Shown: positions 8,849 to 17,689, counted from the first letter of the stretch. The stretch is DNA of 64,000 nt from Chryseobacterium caseinilyticum (GCF_014837145.1 NZ_JACYFS010000002.1:62001-126000), one strand, 5' to 3'. Notes: generated from the sequence alone by a model not told the origin. Numbers and translations: made by a program.

Positions 8849-8904
8849 ATTTTTTTAAAACAATATTTGAATTTTATTAACTTTGAGTAAATAAAACACT
8901 GAAA

Positions 8905-9150
8905 ATGGAAGTTACGTTAAAAGACATAGAAAATAATTTGGAGACTTTGCCTAAAGAATTTTTAAATCAGGTCAATGATTTTATTGATTTTCTTAAGTAT
9001 AAACTTTTTAAACATGTGGAGTATGAAGTTCCTGAATGGCAAAAAGATGAAGTAAAAAGAAGAGTGAAGTATGCGCAGGAACATCCTGAAAGTTTGATTT
9101 CTGAATCTGAAATGGATAACTATTTAAATGATTTAGAAAGTGGCAACTAA
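8905..9150 (+). CDS. Antitoxin-like protein of a second toxin-antitoxin pair
   Basis: An 81-residue acidic protein. The N-terminal part (TLKDIENNLETLPKEFLNQV) and the following NDFIDFLKYKLF resemble the DUF2281-like small proteins often found upstream of RelE/ParE toxins. The C-terminal part (VKYAQEHPESLISESEMDN) resembles the toxin-binding tail of antitoxins. The gene overlaps the toxin reading frame by 11 bases. It is intact, whereas its toxin partner is frameshifted. A -7 element TAACTTTG lies at 8878-8885. Confidence 0.65.
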   Translation: MEVTLKDIENNLETLPKEFLNQVNDFIDFLKYKLFKHVEYEVPEWQKDEVKRRVKYAQEHPESLISESEMDNYLNDLESGN

Positions 9151-9432
9151 ATTAATTTACAGCCATTTTGTAAAACAGGATTTAAAAGAAATAAACAATT
9201 GGTACAGAAAAATTAATAAAAAACTTGCGAATCAATTTATTCAGGAATTTCGTTCAAAAATTAATTATATTAAAGGAAATCCTTTTTTATGTGAAATTAA
9301 ATATGACAGAAACAGAATAGTCTTCCTAAAGAAATTCCCTTATGGAATTATAACGAAGGCAAAGATTTAATTGAAGTATATTCTGTTTTCCACACCTCAA
9401 GAAATCCCGATCAATGGATTGATAGGCAATAA
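9140..9432 (+). pseudogene. Frameshifted RelE/ParE-type toxin
   Basis: Translation from the GTG at 9140 gives a RelE/ParE-like N-terminal region (TKLIYSHFVKQDLKEINNWY...RIVFLKKFPYGI) that then runs into ITKAKI and a stop at 9368-9370. In another frame, beginning near 9352, the sequence continues as NEGKDLIEVYSVFHTSRNPD followed by QWIDRQ and a TAA at 9430-9432. That is exactly the C-terminal strand and FHTSRNP motif of this toxin family. One base appears to be missing around 9347-9352 (ggaattataacgaag would read correctly with one extra T). I call it a pseudogene, with sequencing error or programmed frameshifting as alternatives. Confidence 0.75.
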
Positions 9433-9469
9433 AAATTCCGAACCTCAATCTGAGATTCGGAATTTTTTA
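9431..9469. terminator. Bidirectional terminator between toxin remnant and S9 peptidase
   Basis: Stem aaaaattccgaa / ttcggaattttt with an inner ctca/tgag pairing, and A- and T-runs on the two sides. It lies directly after the toxin stop and 19 bases past the stop of the convergent peptidase gene, so it can serve both. Confidence 0.8.
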
Positions 9470-9488
9470 TATTCCATCTTCCAACTTC

Positions 9489-11618
9489 CTACAAATTCTC
9501 CAGAATGAAATCTGTCATTTTCTGATAGAGCTGCGGTCTTGTCTGTCCGCCGTAAATACCATGGTTTTTATCTGGGTAAGCCATAAATTCAAACTGTTTT
9601 TTGTTTTGAATCAAAGCTTCAGAAAACTCCATAGAATTCTGGAAATGTACGTTGTCATCAGCTGTTCCGTGGATTAGAAGGAATTTTCCTTTCAACAGAT
9701 TTGCGTAAGTTGTTGGCGAATTGTCATCATATCCAGCAGGATTTTCCTGTGGTGTCAGTAAAAATCTTTCCGTGTAAACCGAATCATAATATCTCCAGTT
9801 CGTCACCGGCGCCACAGCGATTCCTGTTTTGAAAACATCAGCACCCTTCGTTAACGCTAAACTCGCCATGTATCCTCCAAAACTCCATCCGAAAATTCCG
9901 ATTCTTGATTTATCGATATACGATTGGTTTCCAAACCATTTTGCAGCTGTGATCTGATCTTCGATTTCGTATTTACCTAAGTTTTTGTAAGTAACTTTCT
10001 TAAATTTCGCTCCTTTGTAACCCGTTCCACGTCCGTCTACACAGGCAATGATGTAGCCTTTCTGAGCCAACATTTCAAACCAGAATGTGTTTCCGTTATC
10101 CCATGAGTTCGAAACCTGCTGTGATCCCGGACCCGAATATTGGTACATGAACAAAGGATATTTCTTGTTTTTATCAAAGTTTTTAGGCTTAATAATCCAT
10201 GCATTCATCTGATCTCCCGCTTCGTTTGGAATCGTAATAAATTCTTTTACGGTGAAATTATCCTGCTGCAGTTTTTGTAACTGAGCTTCGTTGTTCTGAA
10301 GTTCTTTCAGTTGCTTTCCGTTGCCGTCTTTCAATACAAAAGTGTAAGGTTTCGCAACGGTGGAAGAGGTTTCAATAAAATAATTATAGTTTTTGCTGAA
10401 ATTCGCAGCGTTGTTTCCTTCTGCATTCGAAATCAACTGCGATTTTCCGTTTTGGATATTGATTTTGGAAACCACTTTATTAATGCTTCCTTTTTCTGTT
10501 GTCTGAACGAAAACTTCTTTGGTTTTAGGATTAAATCCATAATATTCTGTCACTTCCCAGTTTCCTTTGGTAATCTGCTTTTTCAGTTTGCCGTCTTTGT
10601 CATACCAGTACAAATGTCTGAATCCATCTCTTTCAGAAGCCCAAAGAAAAGAATTGTCTTCCATGAATTCCAAAGTCACATTGTCTGTGTCGATCCACTT
10701 GTCATCGGTTTCTGTGAACAGTTTTGTCGCCTGTCCGGTTTTTGTGTTGACTTTTAAAACATCCGATGCATTCTGAGTTCTTTGTGAAGTAATCAAAACA
10801 ATTTCGTCCGGATTTGAAGTCTGAATTACATTCGGAATGTAATAATTTTTAAAACTGTCTAAGTTTACTTTGGTTTTTTTCCCGTCAGACAACTGGTAGA
10901 TATGCGCCGTTGCAATTGAGTTTTTTTCGCCTGCTTTTGGGTATTTGTAACGCATTTCTGTAGGGTAAAGAGATTTCCCGTACATCGGAATGTAAATTTC
11001 CGGAACATCAGTTTCCACCAGTTTTACAAATAAAATATCTTGTGAATTTTTAGTCCATTCATATAATCTTGCGTGCCCGAATTCCTCTTCATAAACCCAG
11101 TCTGCCAAACCGTTCAGTACTTTATTTTTTACGCCGTGTTGCGTAATCTGAGTGATTTTTCCTGAGTTTAAATCCTGATAAAACAGGTTGTTGTCTACAA
11201 TAAAAGAAATTTTGGTAGCATCAGGAGAAAATCTTGGCTCCTGAACAGCTTTTCCTTCATTCAGACTAACGGTTTTTCCTGTTTTTAAATCTTTAATATC
11301 ATATTTTCCTAAAAAAGAATGTCTGTAAATAGGCTGACTTTCTTTCAGCAACAGGATTTTAGATTCGTCATCAGAAAATTCATAGCTTTCGAAACTTCCG
11401 TCTACTAAATTCCCTTCTTTCTGAGAGGTTTTATAAGAGTATTTTGCGATTCCGCCCTGCTCAATAACCAGATAATTTTCACCGTTTTTCATTGAGGCAA
11501 TTCCAGCGATGCCTTTTCCGCGGTAATAGCCAGAATATATTTTGTCTAAAGTAATTTCCTGAGCGTTCAGACTTTGGAATACAGCAGCGATGCTGAGTGT
11601 AAGTATAAGTTTTTTCAT
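9489..11618 (-). CDS. Secreted S9 family peptidase, dipeptidyl-peptidase IV type
   Basis: A 709-residue serine exopeptidase that removes N-terminal dipeptides, typically with Pro or Ala in second position. It has a signal peptide (MKKLILTLSIAAVFQSLNAQ), a beta-propeller domain, and a C-terminal alpha/beta-hydrolase domain. Catalytic residues are visible: Ser579 in GWSFGG, Asp654 or Asp655 in HGTADDNVHF, and His686 in DKNHGIYGG. The double-Glu segment DWVYEEEFGHARLY in the propeller is the substrate N-terminus anchor of true DPP-IV enzymes. It probably acts in the periplasm and would supply dipeptides to POT transporters like those nearby. Confidence 0.92.
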   Translation of the reverse strand: MKKLILTLSIAAVFQSLNAQEITLDKIYSGYYRGKGIAGIASMKNGENYLVIEQGGIAKYSYKTSQKEGNLVDGSFESYEFSDDESKILLLKESQPIYRHSFLGKYDIKDLKTGKTVSLNEGKAVQEPRFSPDATKISFIVDNNLFYQDLNSGKITQITQHGVKNKVLNGLADWVYEEEFGHARLYEWTKNSQDILFVKLVETDVPEIYIPMYGKSLYPTEMRYKYPKAGEKNSIATAHIYQLSDGKKTKVNLDSFKNYYIPNVIQTSNPDEIVLITSQRTQNASDVLKVNTKTGQATKLFTETDDKWIDTDNVTLEFMEDNSFLWASERDGFRHLYWYDKDGKLKKQITKGNWEVTEYYGFNPKTKEVFVQTTEKGSINKVVSKINIQNGKSQLISNAEGNNAANFSKNYNYFIETSSTVAKPYTFVLKDGNGKQLKELQNNEAQLQKLQQDNFTVKEFITIPNEAGDQMNAWIIKPKNFDKNKKYPLFMYQYSGPGSQQVSNSWDNGNTFWFEMLAQKGYIIACVDGRGTGYKGAKFKKVTYKNLGKYEIEDQITAAKWFGNQSYIDKSRIGIFGWSFGGYMASLALTKGADVFKTGIAVAPVTNWRYYDSVYTERFLLTPQENPAGYDDNSPTTYANLLKGKFLLIHGTADDNVHFQNSMEFSEALIQNKKQFEFMAYPDKNHGIYGGQTRPQLYQKMTDFILENL

Positions 11619-11637
11619 TTTTAAAATAAAAGGATTC

Positions 11638-11645
11638 CAAATATA
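11638..11645 (-). promoter_or_regulatory. -7 promoter element for the S9 peptidase
   Basis: TATATTTG on the minus strand, about 20 bases upstream of the start codon, fits TAnnTTTG. No clear -33 TTTG at 19-base spacing. Confidence 0.4.
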
Positions 11646-11733
11646 ACATTTTTAATAAAATCTTTTGAGAATGAATATCAAAACTTCGTTTTGGCAAAAA
11701 AATTGGAGTAGACGTTTCATTAAATAAACAATT

Positions 11734-12210
11734 ATGGAAACGAATAACGAGAAGAAACTCAACCGCTACGAACTTACAAATGAAATCTTATATACCGGCT
11801 TCGCAGACTTCGCCGCTGCCGAACTCTACGCAAAAGAAAATAACGGAAAACTGATGGAAGTAGCTTTCAAAGATGGTAACGACAATCCCGTGGAAACTTC
11901 CGAAGCAGATCTGATTGAAAAGAAATTACATTATTTTGTGGATGCAGGTCCTGAATATAAATTCATCCACTCATCAGATGAGGGTTTTAAACAGTATGCT
12001 GATGAACTTCAAAAGATAAAAGCTAAACTGACTCAGTCTCCGCCGGATGAAAGGTATCTTGCCAATTTCGAAATTGAAAATGCTGAAGATCCAATTGTGG
12101 TTCTGAAAAATGACCAGTTTGAATCAGTAACGTCAAGAGAGCGTTCAAAATATCTGAAACATGCCAATGTTTATGAAATTGCAGTTTCAAAACCTAAAGC
12201 ACAGGCATAA
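11734..12210 (+). CDS. Conserved-looking hypothetical protein
   Basis: A 158-residue soluble, acidic protein with no signal peptide and no membrane segment. It begins METNNEKKLNRYELTNEILY and ends with a basic KPKAQA tail. I do not recognise a family. Codon use matches the neighbours and the frame is clean, with its own terminator at 12229-12266, so it is likely a real single-gene transcript. It lies between the DPP-IV-like gene (divergent) and the phosphorylase-like gene (convergent); neither position suggests a function. Confidence 0.7.
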   Translation: METNNEKKLNRYELTNEILYTGFADFAAAELYAKENNGKLMEVAFKDGNDNPVETSEADLIEKKLHYFVDAGPEYKFIHSSDEGFKQYADELQKIKAKLTQSPPDERYLANFEIENAEDPIVVLKNDQFESVTSRERSKYLKHANVYEIAVSKPKAQA

Positions 12211-12228
12211 AATCAATCTATCATAAGC

Positions 12229-12266
12229 AAATCAGCCCGAACAAAACGTTCGGGCTGATTTTTTTA
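12229..12266. terminator. Strong terminator between convergent genes
   Basis: Stem aaatcagcccgaac / gttcgggctgattt closed by a short AAAA loop and followed by a T-run on the plus strand. It sits after the hypothetical gene (plus) and just past the stop of the phosphorylase-like gene (minus), and the A-run on its left is short, so it is strongest for the plus strand. Confidence 0.85.
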
Positions 12267-12281
12267 TAAGATTTTTTCAAC

Positions 12282-13964
12282 TTAATTCTTAGCCTCAACC
12301 TTAACCTCAAGATTATACAGTATTTTGTAATATTCGTCAGCCATACGGTCAGAATTAAACTGATCTTTCACGTCATTCATGGCGTTGTACTGTATTTTTC
12401 TCCATTTATCAGGACTGTCGTAGTACGTCGGAAGAATTTCTTTTTCAAGAATTTCGTAGAGTTTGTTTAAATCATAGTTATCCTGCTCATAAATACTCAT
12501 GTTGGCATAATCCGCTTTCGGAACAACGAAAGAGTTTTCGCCGTGTTTCGCATACTCCGGAATCCAACCGTCGTCTGTTGAAAGGTTGACACTTCCGTTC
12601 ATAGAAGCCGTCATACCTGATGTTCCGGAAGCTTCTCTCGGGACACGCGGATTGTTGAGCCATAAATCTGAACCCTGCTTTAAAGATTTACTTAAAGCCA
12701 GTTCATATCCGGTTAAAACCGCCATATTTTTATTGTTTTTGCTTTCTTCTACCAGAGAATTGAAGGTAGAAATAGCTGAATAGTCCATTGGATAAGGCTT
12801 TCCGGCCCAAATCATCTGAATTGGATATTTTGGATGATTTAATAATTTGTAAAATCTTGATTTATCGTGTAAAAGCAAATCTGCTCTTTTGTATCCTGCA
12901 AATCTTCTTGCCCAGACAATGGTGAAAATATTCGGATCAAAAAGATTTCCGGTTTGGTCTGCCACAATCTTGAAAAGTCTCTTTTTTAAAAGCTTTTTGC
13001 GGTAGTCAAACATGGTTTCATTATTTTCATCCTTTGCATTATACAAAGGCTTGTCGCTCCAGTATTTGAATTCCTGTGCGTTGGTGATTGATTTAATTTC
13101 ACAAATGCCATCGTATTTGCTCCACATTTCACGCGAAACCTCACCGTGAAGCTGCGAAACACCGTTGGCAACTTTTGCCATTTTCAGTGCACACAGCGAG
13201 TGATTGAATCTCTCATCATCAGAACCCTCAATTTTGCTCACTTCTTCAAGACTTAAACCGGAAAAGTATGACATCTCATGACAAAGTCTTCTGTTGTGTT
13301 TTTCGTTTCCGGCTTCTTCCGGAGTATGTGTTGTGAAAACAAGTTTTTCTTTCACTTTACTTAAATCTCCATTGAATTTTTTCAGTAAATGAAACGCTGC
13401 CGGCAAGCCGTGTGCTTCGTTCAAATGATAGATATCTCTTTCGATATTCATTTCTTCCAGAAGTCTTGCGCCACCTTTTCCTAAGAGAATGTACTGAGCC
13501 AGTTTTGTAGATTCGTTGGCGTCATACAGTTTGTGAGAAATGGTTTTCGAGATATGGTCGTTTTCAGGAACATCAGTCGACAGAAAGAACATTGGTGCTG
13601 TGTTAAAAGTTTCAGGATCAAGATAAAAAACCTTCACCCAAACCGGTGCACTGTGAATTTCGATCTGAAATTTAATGCCTGTGTCTTCCAGAAAACTGTA
13701 CATTTTCTTCGTCCATGTTGGCTGAAGTGTCTGATCGTGATTTCGTGCCTGATCATAATAACCGAATTTCCAGAGAATTCCGATTCCTATAAGATCCTGC
13801 TTCAGATTATAGGCACTTCTCATGTGCGAGCCAGCCAAAAACCCGAGACCACCGGAATATATTTTGAGGACCTGCTCGATGGCAAATTCCATTGAAAAAT
13901 AAGCGACTTTTTTTGTGTATTGCTGGTTGACAGCGTATGGTATTTTGAAGTTTTTGAAATCCAT
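12282..13964 (-). CDS. Alpha-glucan phosphorylase family (GT35) protein lacking the PLP lysine
   Basis: A 560-residue protein of the short GT35 branch. It has AYFSMEFAIEQVLKIYSGG and FLAGSHMRSA near residues 21-50, LNEAHGLPAAFHLL at 181-194, TTHTPEEAGNEKH at 211-223 and ARRFAGYKRADLLL at 352-365, all family landmarks. GT35 enzymes cleave alpha-1,4-glucans with phosphate and need PLP bound to a Lys in EASGTxxMK. Here the segment reads EASGTSGMTASMNGS (444-458), with Thr452 where the PLP lysine should be, while the Arg and Lys of RRFAGYKR are kept. It is also shorter than the 800-residue classical enzymes. Homology is clear; phosphorolysis is doubtful, so no gene symbol is given. Confidence 0.8.
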   Translation of the reverse strand: MDFKNFKIPYAVNQQYTKKVAYFSMEFAIEQVLKIYSGGLGFLAGSHMRSAYNLKQDLIGIGILWKFGYYDQARNHDQTLQPTWTKKMYSFLEDTGIKFQIEIHSAPVWVKVFYLDPETFNTAPMFFLSTDVPENDHISKTISHKLYDANESTKLAQYILLGKGGARLLEEMNIERDIYHLNEAHGLPAAFHLLKKFNGDLSKVKEKLVFTTHTPEEAGNEKHNRRLCHEMSYFSGLSLEEVSKIEGSDDERFNHSLCALKMAKVANGVSQLHGEVSREMWSKYDGICEIKSITNAQEFKYWSDKPLYNAKDENNETMFDYRKKLLKKRLFKIVADQTGNLFDPNIFTIVWARRFAGYKRADLLLHDKSRFYKLLNHPKYPIQMIWAGKPYPMDYSAISTFNSLVEESKNNKNMAVLTGYELALSKSLKQGSDLWLNNPRVPREASGTSGMTASMNGSVNLSTDDGWIPEYAKHGENSFVVPKADYANMSIYEQDNYDLNKLYEILEKEILPTYYDSPDKWRKIQYNAMNDVKDQFNSDRMADEYYKILYNLEVKVEAKN

Positions 13965-13993
13965 TCTGTGTTAATAAATATTTAGATATTGAA

Positions 13994-14001
13994 CAAATGT
14001 A
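13994..14001 (-). promoter_or_regulatory. -7 promoter element for the phosphorylase-like gene
   Basis: TACATTTG on the minus strand, 29 bases upstream of the start codon, fits TAnnTTTG. The region between here and 14156 is A+T-rich and otherwise empty. Confidence 0.4.
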
Positions 14002-14156
14002 ATTATTATCGAAATAAATCGATTGTTAAATAATTAATAATTTAAAATTTTAAAATCATTTCAATTAAAAAAATCACTATATTTAGCTTGTAAATTTTTG
14101 ATAATCAAAATGTTTACCCTTGAGTCAGTTTTATAATTCTGCTAAAATTTAAGCTC

Positions 14157-14957
14157 ATGAAAAAGACTTTTTCCGATGAAGATCTTGTAAAAAATATGAG
14201 TCTCTATCATCTCAACAGACATCTTAAAAAGAAGCCGATAGAAAAGTATCACCGCAGCATAGACGCCTCTGCTCTGCACGACCGTGAGAAGTACAAAAAG
14301 AAAGCCGAGATTTTGCTGCTCAATTCGTTTATGCACCATTTTCCTGATGTGAAGTTTGAAAATTTTACCTGCGAAAGTCCTGATTTTATCGCAAAACTGA
14401 ATGGTAAAAAAATCGGAATAGAACTCACGGAAGTAATCAATCATCTGGAAATGAAAAAGGTAGAAAGCTGCCTCAACAAAATTTTCCGTCAGGCAGAAAT
14501 ATTATTGGAACAGGAAGACACTACGAAATATCGTGGTGTTTATTTTTTGGAATTTAATACACATTTTAAATTAGACAACCCTCAGTTTCAGCAGGAAATT
14601 ATTTTAGATATTTACAAAAGCATCCGCAAGAAAACGCCTGTAGGTTGTGTGAAAAAAATCAGGAAATCTTCTCATCGCCGAAATGTTTTTATCACGCATG
14701 AATATAATCTTAATCTTTTTGATGAACTGTGTTCAGAGAAAATTTTGGAACTGATTGAGAAGAAAAATGAAAAATTTCCTTACTACGATACTTCTGTGGA
14801 TGAGTGCTGGCTTGTAATTGTTTCAGATATGAATTCTTTGGCTTCTCGTTATACATTTATCCAGAATAGAGAAAATTTAGCTGAAGTTAAAAGTCCGTTT
14901 CATAAAATTTTTCATCTGGAGAATCTTTGTGGAAATATAACCAGCATAAAAGCATGA
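14157..14957 (+). CDS. Hypothetical protein, possible PD-(D/E)xK-like fold
   Basis: A 266-residue cytoplasmic, basic protein. Residues 73-92 contain ESPDFIAKLNGKKIGIELTE. This resembles the core of PD-(D/E)xK nucleases: Pro-Asp before a strand, then a second strand ending in an acidic residue (Asp76, Glu89). The Lys expected two residues after Glu89 is Thr91, so the site is non-canonical. Cys and His are not arranged as zinc ligands. A long charged N-terminal helix precedes the motif. No restriction, integrase or phage gene adjoins. Nuclease activity is a guess from one motif. Confidence 0.6.
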   Translation: MKKTFSDEDLVKNMSLYHLNRHLKKKPIEKYHRSIDASALHDREKYKKKAEILLLNSFMHHFPDVKFENFTCESPDFIAKLNGKKIGIELTEVINHLEMKKVESCLNKIFRQAEILLEQEDTTKYRGVYFLEFNTHFKLDNPQFQQEIILDIYKSIRKKTPVGCVKKIRKSSHRRNVFITHEYNLNLFDELCSEKILELIEKKNEKFPYYDTSVDECWLVIVSDMNSLASRYTFIQNRENLAEVKSPFHKIFHLENLCGNITSIKA

Positions 14958-15021
14958 TTTGTATTTTCGAAAATTGATAAATTATTAAAAATTAACTGAT
15001 TTTGTGTAAGTTTTAAGTTCG

Positions 15022-15056
15022 TTTGTTGTAAAGGTTTAAATATTTGTTTAAATTTG
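15022..15056 (+). promoter_or_regulatory. Promoter of the T9SS cargo gene
   Basis: TTTG at 15022-15025 and TAAATTTG at 15049-15056, separated by 23 bases, resemble the Bacteroidota promoter but with wide spacing. A purine-rich gggggt stands just before the ATG at 15079; this is unusual in a group that mostly lacks Shine-Dalgarno sequences. Confidence 0.45.
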
Positions 15057-15078
15057 ATACGAACTAATACACGGGGGT

Positions 15079-17181
15079 ATGAAAAAAGCTATACTGTTTT
15101 TACTAATATTAATTTCAAATTTTTATTTTTCTCAGGGAGACTGTGTTACGGCATTGGGTGTCTGCGGAAATTCGAGCATTACCTACAGTCCAACTGGTAT
15201 TGGAGCTACAAATGAAAGCTTGGGCGACTGTCTCAGTACAGGCGAGCATAATTCGATTTGGTATAAATTTAAAATTGCAACCAGCGGAACGCTGACGTTT
15301 GTTATAAATCCTGCAGATCCTACCGTAGACTACGACTGGGCTGTTTACGGACCTAATACGTCATGTGGAAGCCTTGGTTTTCCCATCCGATGCAATGCTG
15401 CAACCGTTATTGGCGTAAGTCCTGACACGGGTTTGAATATGACAAGCACAATTACCAGTGCAGCGGGCGGATCCAACACACCCTACTGTAAATACATGGA
15501 TGTTGTTGCAGGAGAAACTTACTTTTTATACTTAGACAATTTTCAGGGAGGTGCGAGTACTAATACTTCGCCTTTTACACTTACATGGGGCGGTACTGCT
15601 TCATTGGCATCACCTTTTACTGACCCGGCAATATTGCAGTTTCCTCTTGTGCCACCAGGAACCCCAGCAGCAAATCCTTCTGATCCAAGAGAGATTTTAA
15701 TATGTTTAAATCCTGCAGTTTTCAATTTCAGTACATTAACACCAGGGATCTTAAATGGGAACAGTAATTTTGTTGTTTCTTATCATCTTAATCAAAATGA
15801 TGCGATCTCCGGAGCAAATCCAATCACGACTCCAATTGCAGTTAATACGACAACAGTTTACTATTATAGTGTACATTATCAGGATCCTGCGAACCCCACC
15901 AATCCAATAAATTATTGCAGAGAAATAGGTAAATTTAAATTTAAACTGGGATCAATTTCTTCTTATGACGCAAGTTTAGAGGTTTGTCCAAATGTAGGCA
16001 CTCCGAATATCGGAACTTTTAATTTGGAATTGGCAAATGTCACACTTCAGTCAGGAGCAATAAAAAAATACTATCCAACACTGGCAAACGCACAGACTGA
16101 GACAGGTGCAATTAATCCTGCTACAGCATACAACTCTGCGAATGGAGTAGTTTATGTAAGAATTTCTAATGTTGCCGGATGTTACAACATAGCAGCAATT
16201 ACTTTGAAAGTAACTTCTCCGAAATATTCAACCATTGAGGCAAGTGTAGAATCCTGTTCTAATCCTGGAACTCCTACTATAGGAACTTTCAACTTGGAGT
16301 TGGCAAATATAACTGTACCGTCGGGAGCTGTTAAAAAATATTATCCTTCGCTGGCGAACGCACAGTCAGGAACCAACGAAATCAATCCTGCTACTGCTTA
16401 CATTTCAGCTAATGGGGTGGTTTACTTAGGAGTTTATCATCCTACGCAATGTTATACGATCTATAAAATTACTTTGACAGTAGTTCCGGCAAAATATTCA
16501 ACTGTTTTAAAAAACCAGATAATCTGTATTGATGACCGTGCAACTTTAGATGCAGGTCCTGGTTTTGATTCTTATGAATGGAGTACTGGTGCTACAACTC
16601 AGGTAGTTTCTGGCCTTCCGGTAGGAACCTATTGGGTAAAACTTCAGACAGGAAACTGTTTTGCCCTTCAATATGTGAGCGTGTTATCTTATGCCCAACC
16701 TGTTATTACGAGTGTTGATATAACTTTTCAAAAAGTTGTTGTGAATGTAAGCGGAGGAAAAGCGCCTTACAAATATTCTATGGATGGCTCAAATTGGCAG
16801 GATTCAAATACTTTTACAGGCGTAAAACGAGGGGAACAGACTGTTTATGTGAAAGATGCAAACGAATGTCATGAAGTGGATATCGAAATCACAGTTCCCA
16901 ATATTGTTAATGCCATCACGCCAAACGGAGATGGGTTGAATGATTATATAGATTATTCTGCACTGGCTTACAAAGCAAACCTTGTTTTCACCGTATATGA
17001 CAGATATGGCAACAAGCTTTTCGAAGCTGACAAATTCAATGATTACAGATGGGATGGTACAGCAGGAAATAAAAAAGTATTGACGGGTAATTACTGGTTT
17101 TCATTCACGTGGAACGAACCAAAAAGAAACAATGCACCTGTAAAATATTCAGGATGGATATTATTGAAAAACCGGGAATAA
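15079..17181 (+). CDS. Secreted protein with type B T9SS C-terminal sorting domain
   Basis: A 700-residue protein with a signal peptide (MKKAILFLLILISNFYFSQG). An N-terminal domain of about 150 residues resembles the pre-peptidase-like modules of flavobacterial surface proteins. Two 90-residue direct repeats follow at about 299-388 and 389-478, each starting L/V-E-x-C and sharing IGTFNLELAN, KKYYP and INPATAY. A PKD/SprB-like segment precedes the gliding-motility-type C-terminal domain (ITPNGDGLNDYID, VYDRYGNKLFE, WDGTAGNKKVLTGNYWF). That domain directs export through the type IX system, whose core genes are at 29-34 kb. Binding partner unknown; an adhesin role is plausible. Confidence 0.88.
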   Translation: MKKAILFLLILISNFYFSQGDCVTALGVCGNSSITYSPTGIGATNESLGDCLSTGEHNSIWYKFKIATSGTLTFVINPADPTVDYDWAVYGPNTSCGSLGFPIRCNAATVIGVSPDTGLNMTSTITSAAGGSNTPYCKYMDVVAGETYFLYLDNFQGGASTNTSPFTLTWGGTASLASPFTDPAILQFPLVPPGTPAANPSDPREILICLNPAVFNFSTLTPGILNGNSNFVVSYHLNQNDAISGANPITTPIAVNTTTVYYYSVHYQDPANPTNPINYCREIGKFKFKLGSISSYDASLEVCPNVGTPNIGTFNLELANVTLQSGAIKKYYPTLANAQTETGAINPATAYNSANGVVYVRISNVAGCYNIAAITLKVTSPKYSTIEASVESCSNPGTPTIGTFNLELANITVPSGAVKKYYPSLANAQSGTNEINPATAYISANGVVYLGVYHPTQCYTIYKITLTVVPAKYSTVLKNQIICIDDRATLDAGPGFDSYEWSTGATTQVVSGLPVGTYWVKLQTGNCFALQYVSVLSYAQPVITSVDITFQKVVVNVSGGKAPYKYSMDGSNWQDSNTFTGVKRGEQTVYVKDANECHEVDIEITVPNIVNAITPNGDGLNDYIDYSALAYKANLVFTVYDRYGNKLFEADKFNDYRWDGTAGNKKVLTGNYWFSFTWNEPKRNNAPVKYSGWILLKNRE

Positions 17182-17204
17182 CTTTAAATAATTGATCAAA
17201 TTAA

Positions 17205-17231
17205 TGCCATTTCAAAAGAGATGGCTTTTTT
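17205..17231 (+). terminator. Terminator of the T9SS cargo gene
   Basis: Stem gccatttc / gagatggc with an AAAA loop, followed by TTTTTT. It ends at the stop codon of the convergent SnoaL-like gene. Confidence 0.75.
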
Positions 17232-17589
17232 AGCTGAATGCTTCAGTATCTTTAAAATAATCTGATAAGTAAAGGATTTTACCTGATTCTGAAAACTGTA
17301 TAAGTGTACAGATCTGGTTTCTGTAAGGATCTCTTCCTGAAAGGTTTCCCAAAGAATCAGTAAGGTAGAAATATTTATCATTTCCCAAATTGAAAATTTC
17401 AGAAACTTTCCATTCTATGTTTTCATACCGTCTGAAAATAGCTCTGAATAAAGCCAAAACACGGGTCTTTCCGGAAATTTCTTTCGCAGGAGGAATCCAT
17501 ATTACAGTTTCATCATTAAACCATTTTTCAAGTTCCTGAAGATTTAAGGAGTTTAAATCCTGCATAAAATGGCTTATCTTACAATTCAT
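17230..17589 (-). CDS. SnoaL-like / nuclear transport factor 2 fold protein
   Basis: A 119-residue cytoplasmic protein from the ATG at 17589; a TTG three codons upstream is less likely. The pattern FMQDLNSLNLQELEKWFNDE, then GKTRVLALFRAIFRRYENIE, then alternating strands (WKVSEIFNLGNDKYFYLTD, RNQICTLIQFSESGKILYL) is that of the NTF2-like cone fold. Members are polyketide cyclases, isomerases or ligand-binding proteins of unknown role. Nothing in the neighbourhood gives a substrate. Confidence 0.7.
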   Translation of the reverse strand: MNCKISHFMQDLNSLNLQELEKWFNDETVIWIPPAKEISGKTRVLALFRAIFRRYENIEWKVSEIFNLGNDKYFYLTDSLGNLSGRDPYRNQICTLIQFSESGKILYLSDYFKDTEAFS

Positions 17590-17689
17590 AGGCGGCAATT
17601 TACCATAATATACGTGAAAAATAGTAAATTGGATTTACCAAATTTTGGAGATAGAACTAGATTAAATTATCCAAATTAAAATTATTTCA

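Noticed and set aside
10311..10757. A 148-residue plus-strand frame inside the DPP-IV-like gene
   Set aside because: It lies wholly antisense to a gene with clear catalytic motifs and has Phe/Ser-rich shadow composition with no recognisable domain.
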